In this document: positions 36,898-44,767 of the stretch, one piece after another | Layout: each line of letters begins with the position of its first letter | Position numbering within the stretch: the stretch's first letter is position 1 | Assembly: GCF_029257255.1 (NCBI RefSeq) | Contig: NZ_JARICI010000058.1 | Span: forward strand, 1 to 46,293 | From: Sporosarcina sp. | Lineage (GTDB): Bacteria; Bacillota; Bacilli; Bacillales_A; Planococcaceae | Direction: 5' to 3' | Length of the DNA: 46,293 nt | The notes under the pieces: generated by a model | The model's input: only the letters and a program-made list of their open reading frames with translations | What the model was told of the DNA's origin: nothing | Databases searched by the model: none | Position numbers and translations under genes: made by a program

Positions 36898-38082
36898 CTA
36901 CATTCTAAAAAAGACTCCGTGCTGACCTTCATTTCCATCTTTCTTCCGGTCAGCACCACCGTAATATTCAGCATCCAGCCTGCTGCTTTCCACTTCATTT
37001 TTCATGGAATTCACTTGCGTCTGCACCTTATCAATTTCAGCAGAACGGCTTGGCGTACTTTCTTTCAGCTTAGTCAAATCTGCCGATAGCACCTGGAATT
37101 TCTTAATCGCTTCCATACCCGCTTCTGTCGAATGATCACGTTTTGCTGCATCAAACACTTCATTTGCTTCATTTTCTATCGAAGCAAGAGTTTGTGCTGC
37201 ATGATCTTTTGCATGCCTGCGGACAATATTCGAGACGGCTTCTTTTTGATCGAGCGTCTCCCAAAGAGCATTTTCAAGTATGGCAATGTCATCAATTTGA
37301 ACAGTTTCCCTTTGATTGATCAGAGCTTTTGCCCTCAAAACACCAAGTGACTGCTTGAAACGGCGGTCCGACGGCTGAATTCCTTCGTCCTGAAGTTTTC
37401 TTCGGACCAATAATAATGTCTCATACACTTCATCTGGAATCTGGACATTGTCCGTCATTTTCTGCAGCTGAATTAACTCATCCAAATGCATAGCCGGCGT
37501 TTCCACAGCGTCGCCATTGTCTTTCATCATCGAAACAAAGTTGGATTCATCCGCAATGAAATTTATTTCAAAACGTAAGAGAAAGCGGTCGAATAAAGCT
37601 TCCAATCCTTCGCCTTCTTCTGGATATTCATTGGATGCGCCGATTACGGACATCAATGGAACTTCAATAGGCGAGCCGTCATTATAGAATAACCTCTCAT
37701 TAATCAACGTCAGCAGACTATTCAGTATGGCGGAGTTTGCTTTGAAAATTTCATCTAGAAATACGAGGTGAGCTTCCGGCATTTTCGTCGCGGTGTTACG
37801 TTTATAAACTCCCTCTTCTAAATCTTTTAATGATAGCGGTCCAAATACTTCTTCAGGTGTACTAAATCTTGTCAGCAGCCACTGAAAATATTCAGTGCTT
37901 TGTACAATTTTAGCCAGTTCTGCAGACAGGGCCGATTTAGCAGTACCTGCCGGCCCGATCATCAGCATATGCTGGCGCGCCAGCAGTGCGACTAAAATTC
38001 CTTCTACTTCATTTTCTCGTTCATAAAACTTTGTATTCAGTGCCTGCTTTATCTCTTCCAGCTTCTTTAAATTCGCATTCAT
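36898..38082 (-). CDS. MoxR/RavA-type AAA+ ATPase
   Basis: 394 residues. Walker A MIGPAGTAKSALSAELAKIV (about residues 37-56), Walker B LVFLDEIFKANSAILNSLLT, sensor VIGASNEYPEE and arginine-finger region FDRFLLRFEINF are clear. The C-terminal 130 residues form a charged, coiled segment. MoxR ATPases work with VWA proteins to mature or remodel enzyme complexes; in E. coli RavA-ViaA acts on respiratory enzymes. The client here is unknown. Confidence 0.87.
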   Translation of the reverse strand: MNANLKKLEEIKQALNTKFYERENEVEGILVALLARQHMLMIGPAGTAKSALSAELAKIVQSTEYFQWLLTRFSTPEEVFGPLSLKDLEEGVYKRNTATKMPEAHLVFLDEIFKANSAILNSLLTLINERLFYNDGSPIEVPLMSVIGASNEYPEEGEGLEALFDRFLLRFEINFIADESNFVSMMKDNGDAVETPAMHLDELIQLQKMTDNVQIPDEVYETLLLVRRKLQDEGIQPSDRRFKQSLGVLRAKALINQRETVQIDDIAILENALWETLDQKEAVSNIVRRHAKDHAAQTLASIENEANEVFDAAKRDHSTEAGMEAIKKFQVLSADLTKLKESTPSRSAEIDKVQTQVNSMKNEVESSRLDAEYYGGADRKKDGNEGQHGVFFRM

Positions 38083-38305
38083 TGCTCACACAACTCCTCA
38101 AATTATTGTCAAAACAGACGTTTTACGCAGTATGATATTTTGTCTAACCTTTGATAGAGTTAATGTTTGTTTTTACACATATAAAAATCCAACTGCTGTA
38201 CTCTTAGTCTTACCCTTTTTGATGTTTTCCCACTCATCAGAAAGGAATTATTTTTTCGAACACCTTGTACAAAGTTTACACAAAATAATCAGACAATCTT
38301 CATAT
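38083..38305. other. Intergenic upstream of the MoxR gene, no gene seen
   Basis: AT-rich, holds the MoxR gene promoter region. The only long open frame lacks an RBS. Nothing else recognised. Confidence 0.4.
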
Positions 38306-38410
38306 TATACTTGAGCTGCATGCAAGGAACCAAACAGCAGGTGAGTGGCATTTCTATCAGTTACTATTCCATTTCCTGCGTCAGTTCATCTAAATGAACT
38401 GATTTTTTTA
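38306..38410 (+). ncRNA. Candidate small RNA upstream of the BI-1 gene
   Basis: A -10-like TATACT (38306-38311) is followed by a long hairpin, GCAGGTGAGTGG (38337-38348) with CCATTTCCTGC (38369-38379), about 10 pairs with one bulge and one mismatch. Next is a perfect terminator, TCAGTTCAT (38381-38389) with ATGAACTGA (38394-38402) and seven T. No plus-strand gene lies upstream that this terminator could serve, and the BI-1 promoter starts after it. No good -35 box was found. Confidence 0.42.
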
Positions 38411-38419
38411 TTTGACAAC

Positions 38420-38446
38420 TGAAACTAATTCTCTTTACGAATCGTA
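38420..38446 (+). promoter_or_regulatory. ECF-type promoter of the BI-1 family gene
   Basis: TGAAAC (38420-38425), 17-nt spacer, CGTA (38443-38446), then TACT. It is 38 bp upstream of the start codon, close to the SigW-type consensus TGAAAC-N16-CGTA but with one extra spacer base. Confidence 0.65.
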
Positions 38447-38484
38447 TACTGCTATATGGAACAGGAAAGAGAGGACTGAAATAT

Positions 38485-39216
38485 ATGAGATCATCCAATC
38501 CAAGTTTAGGCAGAGATACGTTTCGCGGACTGCGGACTGACAGCACTCGGCAAGTCATGACGATTAACGGTACGGTAAATAAGACGTTTCTTCTATTTAT
38601 TCTTTTGTGTGCAACTGCCACATTCACTTGGTCACAATACTTTGCGGGAAACAATATACAGCCGCTGATGTTAATCGGGCTGATCGGCGGATTCGTTGTG
38701 GCGCTTATTACGATCTTTGTTAAAAAAATCGCAGCCTATACCGCTCCTTTATATGCATTACTGGAGGGTCTTGCCATCGGCGGTATTTCAGCTATGTATG
38801 AAACACAGTTTGCAGGAATCACAACGCAAGCCATCCTGCTCACATTCGGTACATTATTTTCGCTGCTGTTCATCTATAAATCAGGCTGGATTAAAGTTAC
38901 CCAAAACTTCAGGATGGGTGTATTTGCGGCAACCGGGGCAGTGTTTTTCGTTTATATCGCAGACTTGATACTCCGCTTCTTTGGAATGAACGTTCCTTTC
39001 ATTCATGAAACTGGTCTTGTCGGCATAATCATTTCTGTCGTTATTGTCGTGATCGCCGCATTGAATCTAGTGTTGGACTTCGATTTCATTGAAGAAGGCG
39101 CAAATCAGCAGGCACCGAAATACATGGAGTGGTACGGAGCATTTGGTTTGATGATCACTCTTGTATGGCTGTACTTAGAGATTTTGCGTTTGATCTCGAA
39201 GTTGCGAAGTAAATAG
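38485..39216 (+). CDS. Bax inhibitor-1 / YccA-family membrane protein
   Basis: 243 residues. A hydrophilic start of about 32 residues precedes seven predicted helices. Motifs include YALLEGLAIGGISAMYE (about residue 90), DLILRFFGMNVPF and the final NLVLDFDFIEEGANQQAP with EWYGAFGLMITLVWLYLEIL. Bacterial BI-1 proteins of this type are Ca2+-leak channels or interact with FtsH. The gene stands alone between a terminator and its own terminator. Its ECF-type promoter suggests membrane-stress control. Confidence 0.85.
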   Translation: MRSSNPSLGRDTFRGLRTDSTRQVMTINGTVNKTFLLFILLCATATFTWSQYFAGNNIQPLMLIGLIGGFVVALITIFVKKIAAYTAPLYALLEGLAIGGISAMYETQFAGITTQAILLTFGTLFSLLFIYKSGWIKVTQNFRMGVFAATGAVFFVYIADLILRFFGMNVPFIHETGLVGIIISVVIVVIAALNLVLDFDFIEEGANQQAPKYMEWYGAFGLMITLVWLYLEILRLISKLRSK

Positions 39217-39218
39217 AA

Positions 39219-39260
39219 ATAGACTGATTGAAGTTCGATTACTTCAATCAGTCTATTATT
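39219..39260. terminator. Bidirectional terminator
   Basis: AATAGACTGATTGAAGT and ACTTCAATCAGTCTATT form a perfect 17-bp stem with a 6-nt loop between the convergent BI-1 and anti-sigma genes. Confidence 0.88.
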
Positions 39261-39268
39261 TTTGTCTA

Positions 39269-39937
39269 TTACCAAAATGGTTCTTTATCGGGATTTTCTG
39301 ATTGCAAAACCATGTAATAAGGAGCAACAAGTATATAAAGAATTATGAACAGTATCAGATACACGACAATCCCCACAAACGATCCGGAAAATATCTGCGC
39401 GATTATGAGAATAAAAGTGAATGAAAATTGAAACCATAACATATTCTTATTCGTTTTTCTGGTTAAATACTGTGTAGCACCGCAATAATAACATGTTCTT
39501 CTATTTTTGATAGAACCAAAAAATGACTGCTTCCTCGTCCATTCCTCACCACAATTTGTACAAACCGGGAAAGTTCTTTTTTCTTTACGAATATTCCGCA
39601 TGAGTATAAGGTACACAATCATGAACAGAGCCAGCATACTAGCCAGTTTCACAAATTCAGATTGCAATAATGTCATGATGCTGAAAGTAGATTCCCCAGA
39701 TACGTCAGCTGAATTAACAGCAAGGTTTCCAGTACCCGTACTGACGAAACTGATATAAGTGAAACTTAGCGCCAATATCACAAAACTTACAAGCACGGTA
39801 CGATACTGCCATTTCCCCGATTTCAAGCTTTTTTGTTCGGGTTTCTTGATCGCATGAAGCATTTGCTGTTTGCGCTCTTTAGAAATTTTGACAGTGGACA
39901 GTTCAGAATATAATCTATCCTTCATTCCAGACATCAT
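39269..39937 (-). CDS. Membrane protein with zinc-ribbon motif, probable anti-sigma factor
   Basis: 222 residues, four predicted helices. A cytoplasmic N-terminus of about 45 residues precedes helix 1. A cytoplasmic loop has CTNCGEEW (about 126-133) and CYYCGATQ (about 148-155), the two CxxC pairs of a small zinc-ribbon (TIGR04104-type). The gene overlaps the ECF sigma gene by 23 bp, the anti-sigma arrangement. Target and signal unknown. Confidence 0.65.
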   Translation of the reverse strand: MMSGMKDRLYSELSTVKISKERKQQMLHAIKKPEQKSLKSGKWQYRTVLVSFVILALSFTYISFVSTGTGNLAVNSADVSGESTFSIMTLLQSEFVKLASMLALFMIVYLILMRNIRKEKRTFPVCTNCGEEWTRKQSFFGSIKNRRTCYYCGATQYLTRKTNKNMLWFQFSFTFILIIAQIFSGSFVGIVVYLILFIILYILVAPYYMVLQSENPDKEPFW

Positions 39938-40445
39938 ACATTACCTCCCGATTTTCGTCCTGAAGTCGTTGCTTTAACTGCCTTCGTCCCCGCTGCAGAC
40001 GTGTTCGTATCGTTGCCTCCGGACAGCTGAGCAATCCTGCAATTTCCACTGTGGATAGCTCTTCAAAATAGTAAAGGATCAGCACTTCCCGGTAGATGAG
40101 CGTCATCGAAAACATAGCCTTCACAAGCACCTGATTATCTTCATTTTTAATCATTTGCTGTTCCGGTGATCTTTTAGCAGAAATGCCTCTTAGCTTTTCC
40201 ACTAAAACAAGCCCCTTACTTTTCCAGCTCCGTAAATAATCATGGCTTCGATTAACCGTCATCTTCACTAAATATGTTTTCAACGAGGACTGTCCTTTAA
40301 ACTGCCTTTGATTCTGATAAAATTTCATCATGACGTCCTGTACAATGTCTTCTGCTATATTTTCATCTTTCACATACAAATAAGCTACCCGAAGTAAATA
40401 ATCTCCATATTCCCCGAGCACTTTTTCGATATCCACTGCGACCAC
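39915..40445 (-). CDS. ECF-family RNA polymerase sigma factor
   Basis: 176 residues. Region 2 is seen in LRVAYLYVKDENIAEDIVQD and VMMKFYQNQRQFKG; region 4 in LIYREVLILYYFEELSTVEI and LLSCPEATIRTRLQRGRRQL. It is the second sigma/anti-sigma pair in the window, only distantly like the first. A candidate autoregulatory promoter with the same spacing lies at 40464-40490. Confidence 0.88.
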   Translation of the reverse strand: MVAVDIEKVLGEYGDYLLRVAYLYVKDENIAEDIVQDVMMKFYQNQRQFKGQSSLKTYLVKMTVNRSHDYLRSWKSKGLVLVEKLRGISAKRSPEQQMIKNEDNQVLVKAMFSMTLIYREVLILYYFEELSTVEIAGLLSCPEATIRTRLQRGRRQLKQRLQDENREVMYDVWNEG

Positions 40446-40463
40446 ACCTGCCTTTACACTATA

Positions 40464-40490
40464 GACGGATTGATTTCTGTTTCCGATTCA
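40464..40490 (-). promoter_or_regulatory. Candidate ECF-type promoter of the second sigma gene
   Basis: Minus strand TGAATC (40485-40490), 17-nt spacer, CGTC (40464-40467). The -35 differs by one base from TGAAAC of the other two ECF promoters. Confidence 0.5.
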
Positions 40491-40637
40491 ATTATAAACG
40501 AATATTTCGTCTGCAAATTGCAGATATTCGCCTCACTCTGTTCTTAATTTCTTATAATTTTTTGGGCGAAAATGTTACATTATTTGAGCGAAATATTAAT
40601 TTATTATAAATTATTTTGAGGATTGAAGCCGAAGATG

Positions 40638-40722
40638 GGCGACTCCTGCGAGAACAGCAAGAGCAGAAGCCCCTGGGCTGAGGCCGCGGCTGCGGAAAGC
40701 GTCCCATCTGCAGCGCAAACCG
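40638..40722 (+). repeat. Interspersed repeat, short copy
   Basis: It starts CGACTCCTGCGAGAACAGC and has GCGGAAAGCGTCC near the end, matching the reverse complement of the repeat at 46155-46293 (CGACTCCTGCGGGAATAGC; GCGGAAAGCGTCC) but with a shorter middle. GC-rich in an AT-rich intergenic region. Confidence 0.7.
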
Positions 40723-40784
40723 CAGACAGCATACTAAATATGCTGTCAAGTACATGTGTTGATGACAATCCCAAATTGCACCAG

Positions 40785-40815
40785 AAAAAATCCTCAACCC
40801 TGATGATTGAGGACT
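40785..40815 (-). terminator. Terminator of the aspartate-dehydrogenase-like gene
   Basis: Minus strand TCCTCAA pairs with TTGAGGA around a 9-nt loop and runs into TTTTTT. Confidence 0.8.
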
Positions 40816-40824
40816 GCTAGTAAA

Positions 40825-41607
40825 TTAACTGCCGATAGTTATGGAGTTCCCTTTGTTTTGTAATGTGGATAAAATACTGAGTGCAGCCAGATAACTCGTT
40901 TTTGGATTATTTGGCATCGGTTCGTTTTCGATGGTCAAATTCATTTCGCCGAAATCACCGCTAGCTTGGATGGTGTGCGTATTTCTTTGGATTTTGGGAT
41001 CTGCAATTACTCGAACCTTCGTTTTGTCAGCTCCGAGGCCGGCAATTGACAGCAGCAATGCGACATTCACATTCTTCGGAAACTGTTCAATGGCATCAAG
41101 TGCAACGCCATCGAATAAACACTCCTCCTCATACTTCACTTCCATGCCCAATGATGCATAGGATTTCCTGGTCGTGATCCTAACTTCTTTCAAGCCGCCG
41201 ACTGAATTAGCTGACTGAAGTAAATCCAGTCCACCGATTGCCCCTGAAGGTAAATAGATGTGCTGCCCAGTGGAACGAGCGAGTTCTTTCATTTCATTGA
41301 GAAACGCTGTATCTTTAAAAGCACCTATACTGCTGAGAATCAGATCTTTCTTACAGTGGAGTACATCATGCATGTGCTGAACAGCAACCTCAATTGTCGC
41401 GGCTTCGACGACAATATCGATTGGCGAGTTAAGAAATGCCTCGAAGTCTGTATAGAACGTTGTATTGTACTGTTTCTCCAGTCTAAGCCCCACCTCTTGA
41501 TTACGGCCGAAAATAGAGACAACCTCACCCCCAAGTCTTCTGGAATTATTAATTGTTTCCAATAAATATTGAGCAATATTCCCTGTGCCGATTACTCCGA
41601 TTTTCAT
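40825..41607 (-). CDS. L-aspartate dehydrogenase-like (DUF108) protein
   Basis: 260 residues. The NAD-binding motif IGVIGTGNIAQYLLETIN is at the start; the family segment VEAATIEVAVQHMHDVL follows, then IYLPSGAIGGLDLLQSA, which is highly conserved, and FPKNVNVALLLSIAGLG. Members convert L-aspartate to iminoaspartate for NAD synthesis (NadX), but no nadA or nadC lies nearby, so another amino-acid dehydrogenase role is possible. Single-gene unit with a terminator. Confidence 0.82.
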   Translation of the reverse strand: MKIGVIGTGNIAQYLLETINNSRRLGGEVVSIFGRNQEVGLRLEKQYNTTFYTDFEAFLNSPIDIVVEAATIEVAVQHMHDVLHCKKDLILSSIGAFKDTAFLNEMKELARSTGQHIYLPSGAIGGLDLLQSANSVGGLKEVRITTRKSYASLGMEVKYEEECLFDGVALDAIEQFPKNVNVALLLSIAGLGADKTKVRVIADPKIQRNTHTIQASGDFGEMNLTIENEPMPNNPKTSYLAALSILSTLQNKGNSITIGS

Positions 41608-42142
41608 TTCAGAACACTCCCTAACCAGATGTAATTGTTATTCTTTTCAACAATATTTTATACCCTTTATTATACTGAAGAATTGTTTTATTTCCTATGT
41701 ATCAGCAATATATGTTGTCAAATCAATTCCGTAGTAAATGTATTAGTTGTTAGAACCATTTTATTACTATTATTAAATACTTTTAAAGCTATAAACATAT
41801 CAATACTAAAGGTATAATATACTATAAAAATTTAGAGAGCTCTCTCAATCGGCATTAGAATTAAATAGCTTAGTCGGACGATTTAAAGTCTGACACCCTA
41901 ATACAGAAACAGCAATGTCCAGAAAATCTAAAATGATAACCGGGTAGTTTTTTATGTAATTATGTATATGGAAAGTAATGGTTTCAGCGTATTTAGCCAT
42001 ACTCTTAGAGATGCTGGAATATGTTTGATGCCTCAAAATAGAACTGTCCATTTTTTTATTAATCACCCTATCCATACATATAAAACCACAACTCTTAATA
42101 GGATGGATAGATGCCTTTTTAAAAGACGGGGGGAATGGTAGG
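41608..42142. other. AT-rich intergenic region
   Basis: No confident gene. A 76-residue minus-strand frame at 41845-42075 (MDSSILRHQTYSS region) has an SD-like AGGGTGA at wide spacing and no known relatives that I recognise; I leave it out. AGAGAGCTCTCT at 41833-41844 is a 12-bp perfect palindrome. Confidence 0.4.
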
Positions 42143-42919
42143 ATGGCTGGCTATACCGATAATTATGAAAGAGACACCTTTGGAATCATTGATTTCTGGG
42201 TGCGTAATAACCTGGAGCATGGTGAGTTCTTCGACAGAGAAATTAGTCACCACGAAATGGCGCTTGCCCGTGCCAACCAGCAAATGATTGACAGAATGGC
42301 AAAGATATTTAAAAAGACGGAATCTAAAACAGGTGATATCGAATTGATTATTGACGAGGCTAAAAGTGCAACGCATGAATTCAAGGATTTACTTATTCAT
42401 ACGATGGATCGAGCGCTGCGTTGTGACGTCATTATCTCTACCCCCACTTCACTTCTCGACCATATGATCAGGGAGGCAGAAGAATCGGAAAGAGTCTTTA
42501 AATTAATTGAAACAAATGCCTACATCACACCAGCTGATGCAACAATTCATGAAAGTAACTTTTGGCTGAGGCAAATGGTGGACCATTTGATTTTCATCAG
42601 TCATTACGTAGATGCCTCTAACTACGAATTGCATGACCAAGTCAGAGCGATGACTAGAAAGTTTGAGAACCTTTTGCTTCAGGCTATTTCATTAAAGACC
42701 ATGATTCGCCGGCCGCGCAATGAAGTCTCACCTATATTGAATACGTTTAACCAGATGGTCATTAAGGAAGCAAAAGCACTTGAAGCATTTAAACTGGAGC
42801 TGAGTGAACTAATTAAAGCCTGTGCTGCGGTAACAACTGCTCCGCCTGATTTACTTGAGCATATCGCAAGAGAAGCCCATCACTTGTGGAAAAACTTAGA
42901 GGATCAAATTGTAACCTGA
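42143..42919 (+). CDS. DUF2935-domain protein
   Basis: 258 residues, all-helical, two repeats of a four-helix unit (first about residues 15-115, second 140-250). Each starts with a W-x-x-NLEHGEFF or NFWLRQMVDHLIFISHYVD segment whose His, Glu and Asp residues resemble metal-binding helices. Common in Bacillales and Clostridia; function unknown to me. SD GGGGG lies 9 nt upstream of the ATG. Own terminator. Confidence 0.75.
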   Translation: MAGYTDNYERDTFGIIDFWVRNNLEHGEFFDREISHHEMALARANQQMIDRMAKIFKKTESKTGDIELIIDEAKSATHEFKDLLIHTMDRALRCDVIISTPTSLLDHMIREAEESERVFKLIETNAYITPADATIHESNFWLRQMVDHLIFISHYVDASNYELHDQVRAMTRKFENLLLQAISLKTMIRRPRNEVSPILNTFNQMVIKEAKALEAFKLELSELIKACAAVTTAPPDLLEHIAREAHHLWKNLEDQIVT

Positions 42920-42944
42920 GTTCTATAAACCTATATGTATCGAG

Positions 42945-42973
42945 AAAAAGACAGATATCTTCTGTCTTTTTTT
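42945..42973 (+). terminator. Terminator of the DUF2935 gene
   Basis: AAAAAGACAGA pairs with TCTGTCTTTTT over a 5-nt loop, followed by more T. Confidence 0.85.
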
Positions 42974-43033
42974 ATTTTGTTAAAACTTTTTTTAAACGTG
43001 CCTCGTTATAGTAGTAGAGAGGCGGTGATGGGA

Positions 43034-43141
43034 ATGAATTCGGCTGATTTAGAGAAAATCATAACGCTGTGTCTTCTACTCCCAGCCAGTCACATCCTGA
43101 AAAAACTTCGTTCTGTTTTACTTGTCTATGATCGCTTGTAG
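43034..43141 (+). CDS. Short hydrophobic ORF leading into the 21-bp repeats (doubtful)
   Basis: 35 residues (MNSADLEKIITLCLLLPASH start, VYDRL end). AGGCGG lies 8 nt upstream of the ATG. Its last codons are the first 21-bp repeat unit; the TAG stop lies inside that unit, and the repeats continue in the same phase for 42 more codons. It could be a small peptide gene or a remnant. Confidence 0.3.
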   Translation: MNSADLEKIITLCLLLPASHILKKLRSVLLVYDRL

Positions 43142-43258
43142 ATGACTTATGAGCGTAAACCAAACGCCTATGATCACTTGGCAAAATGGTATGAGCGGCT
43201 GGACACGCCGTATGAGCGTGAAACGTACCGCTATGAGCGCATGCAGAAAACTTATTCT
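43127..43258 (+). repeat. 21-bp tandem repeat array with TATGAGCG core
   Basis: TATGAGCG or its variants TATGATCG and TATGATCA begin at 43127, 43148, 43169, 43190, 43211 and 43232, exactly 21 bp apart, with a decayed copy (TATTCTAG) at 43253. Only the 8-mer is strongly kept; the other 13 bases vary. Read in frame it gives heptads Y-E-R/Y-D-x followed by four variable residues, with one stop in the first unit. The array ends just before a strong terminator. Confidence 0.85.
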
Positions 43259-43272
43259 AGGGGGCATTAAAG

Positions 43273-43310
43273 AAGAGCAGTCCGGAATTTTTCTCCGGGC
43301 TGCTCTTTTA
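43273..43310 (+). terminator. Terminator directly after the 21-bp array
   Basis: AAGAGCAGTCCGGA pairs with TCCGGGCTGCTCTT (13 Watson-Crick pairs and one G-U) with a 6-nt loop, then TTTTA. Confidence 0.85.
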
Positions 43311-43324
43311 TATGAATTATTTGT

Positions 43325-43405
43325 TTGACGCTTTCCGCTTTTGGTGTCATCCAGCTACAAGCGCCAGCCTCTCGGGTCGTTTCAGTAAAGGCACCAAAAA
43401 TCCCT
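43325..43405. repeat. Interspersed repeat with terminal inverted arms
   Basis: GACGCTTTCCGC (43327-43338) is shared with the repeat at 46155. TTTTGGTG (43339-43346) pairs with CACCAAAA (43392-43399), enclosing CATCCAGCTACAAGCGCCAG and CTCGGGTCG, words I recall from Bacillus intergenic repeats. Confidence 0.55.
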
Positions 43406-43406
43406 G

Positions 43407-43928
43407 TCATCGATTTTCACTCTCCAAAGGATTTATCATGCTCTTGTATAAACCATCCATTTTCACAATAAAGGCATCGAAATCATTAACTGTAATTTGA
43501 ATGCCCTGGCCAAAACCATTTTTTCGCAGAACTGAATGAAGCTCTTCAAAATGGGTTACATCTGAGGCGTTGTCCTTGCCGGAATCGTTACCGTCACTTT
43601 TCTTATAGACCTTTAATTTGCTGAGAGCAGCAGTAATTGTTTTATTGTCATGCTTACCGGCAATATTTGACGAAGTATTTACTAAGTCTCCCGACCGATG
43701 CATCGTCTCCAGGGATTGTTCCAGCTGTCTTGATACAATTTCAGGATCTGTCCAGCCTGCTGACATCTGTTCAGCAATAGTGGTTTCCAGGTAAATTAAT
43801 TGGTGCTGAATCTCATTTGCAGCTAATTCTTTGCTGCTGTTCAGCTTAGAATAAACGGTGAAAACTATGAATAGTAAAAGGACATTGAGGATAATTGACA
43901 CAGAGATGATTACATTTTTTCTTTTTAT
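43407..43928 (-). CDS. Hypothetical single-pass membrane protein, probable ATA start
   Basis: About 173 residues: a basic N-terminus (KRKN), one membrane helix (VSIILNVLLLFIVFTVYS), then a soluble extracellular part with a helical region (NEIQHQLIYLETTIAEQMSA) and no recognised domain. AGGAGG (43937-43942) has optimal 8-nt spacing to ATA at 43928, in frame with the protein. The first standard start is GTG at 43901, inside the helix and without an SD. So the natural start is ATA, ATT (43931), or a lost ATG. Function unknown. Confidence 0.6.
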   Translation of the reverse strand: MKRKNVIISVSIILNVLLLFIVFTVYSKLNSSKELAANEIQHQLIYLETTIAEQMSAGWTDPEIVSRQLEQSLETMHRSGDLVNTSSNIAGKHDNKTITAALSKLKVYKKSDGNDSGKDNASDVTHFEELHSVLRKNGFGQGIQITVNDFDAFIVKMDGLYKSMINPLESENR

Positions 43929-43977
43929 AATTTATTCCTCCTAGCCACACCTGATAAAACATAAATGACAACTGCTC

Positions 43978-44730
43978 TTAATCTATTTTTATCACTTCGT
44001 ATTTGAAACCCTGATACGCATAATTTTGCTTTCTGTACATTTCTCTGGGGGTATCTTCCCCGTCAGCCACCAGAATCACAGTCCTATTTGGAAACAGCTC
44101 CATTGCGAAACTTTGCAATCGACTTCCGATTCCTTTGTTCCGGAACAACTCCTCGACGCTCAGATTGTCGATTTCTACTGTTTCATCGCTAACAATCAGT
44201 TCCACATAGCCAGCTGGTGAGTCTTTATAATAGGCTAACACCTGACGAATAGTTGGATCTTCAAATTGGCGTTTAATTAACCCAACCTTCTGCTTTGCAA
44301 ATTCCACTCCAAACTCCAAATCATTATGATATTGCAAATTCAGGAATGTTTCCAAGTTCTCTTCTGTCACAGCCTGAATATCTATTTCCGGACAATTTTT
44401 CATCAGAGGAAAATGCTTTGGTTGAATGGCATACAACTCCAGGAAACCAATTTCGTACCCCGTTTCATTCAAGTATGCGTATAGCTCCTCTGTCGGCTTC
44501 GTATTCTCAGGAAAGTAAAATTTCACGTGGTTCTGATCCCTTTTAACATGATAGTCTTTGAGAAATTCTTCCGCTTCTTTGAAATCCACTACAGACGGCA
44601 ATTCTTTAAACTCTATGAAGTTACTATCATATCTTGATAACATCTTGTCGTAATGGACATGTATGTACTGATTATTTTCGTCCACAATATTCCCCAGCGT
44701 ATAAATATCTTTAAATGTTATTTGTATCAT
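43978..44730 (-). CDS. GNAT-family N-acetyltransferase
   Basis: 250 residues. The C-terminal half is a GNAT domain: VEIDNLSVEELFRNKGIGSR is the acetyl-CoA loop (about residues 188-207), then RKQNYAYQGFKYEV. The N-terminal 120 residues form a second, degenerate half with FKEAEEFLKDYHVKRD. Substrate unknown. SD AAGGAGAATAAGGAA upstream of the ATG. Confidence 0.78.
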   Translation of the reverse strand: MIQITFKDIYTLGNIVDENNQYIHVHYDKMLSRYDSNFIEFKELPSVVDFKEAEEFLKDYHVKRDQNHVKFYFPENTKPTEELYAYLNETGYEIGFLELYAIQPKHFPLMKNCPEIDIQAVTEENLETFLNLQYHNDLEFGVEFAKQKVGLIKRQFEDPTIRQVLAYYKDSPAGYVELIVSDETVEIDNLSVEELFRNKGIGSRLQSFAMELFPNRTVILVADGEDTPREMYRKQNYAYQGFKYEVIKID

Positions 44731-44767
44731 TTCCTTATTCTCCTTGTTTATCTAGTGCTTTATTGGT

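Noticed and set aside
38132..38314. 60-residue plus-strand frame upstream of the BI-1 gene
   Set aside because: No RBS and it overlaps the MoxR promoter region; composition is AT-rich noise.
41845..42075. 76-residue minus-strand open frame
   Set aside because: Start and SD weak, no recognisable motif, in a low-complexity AT-rich gap.
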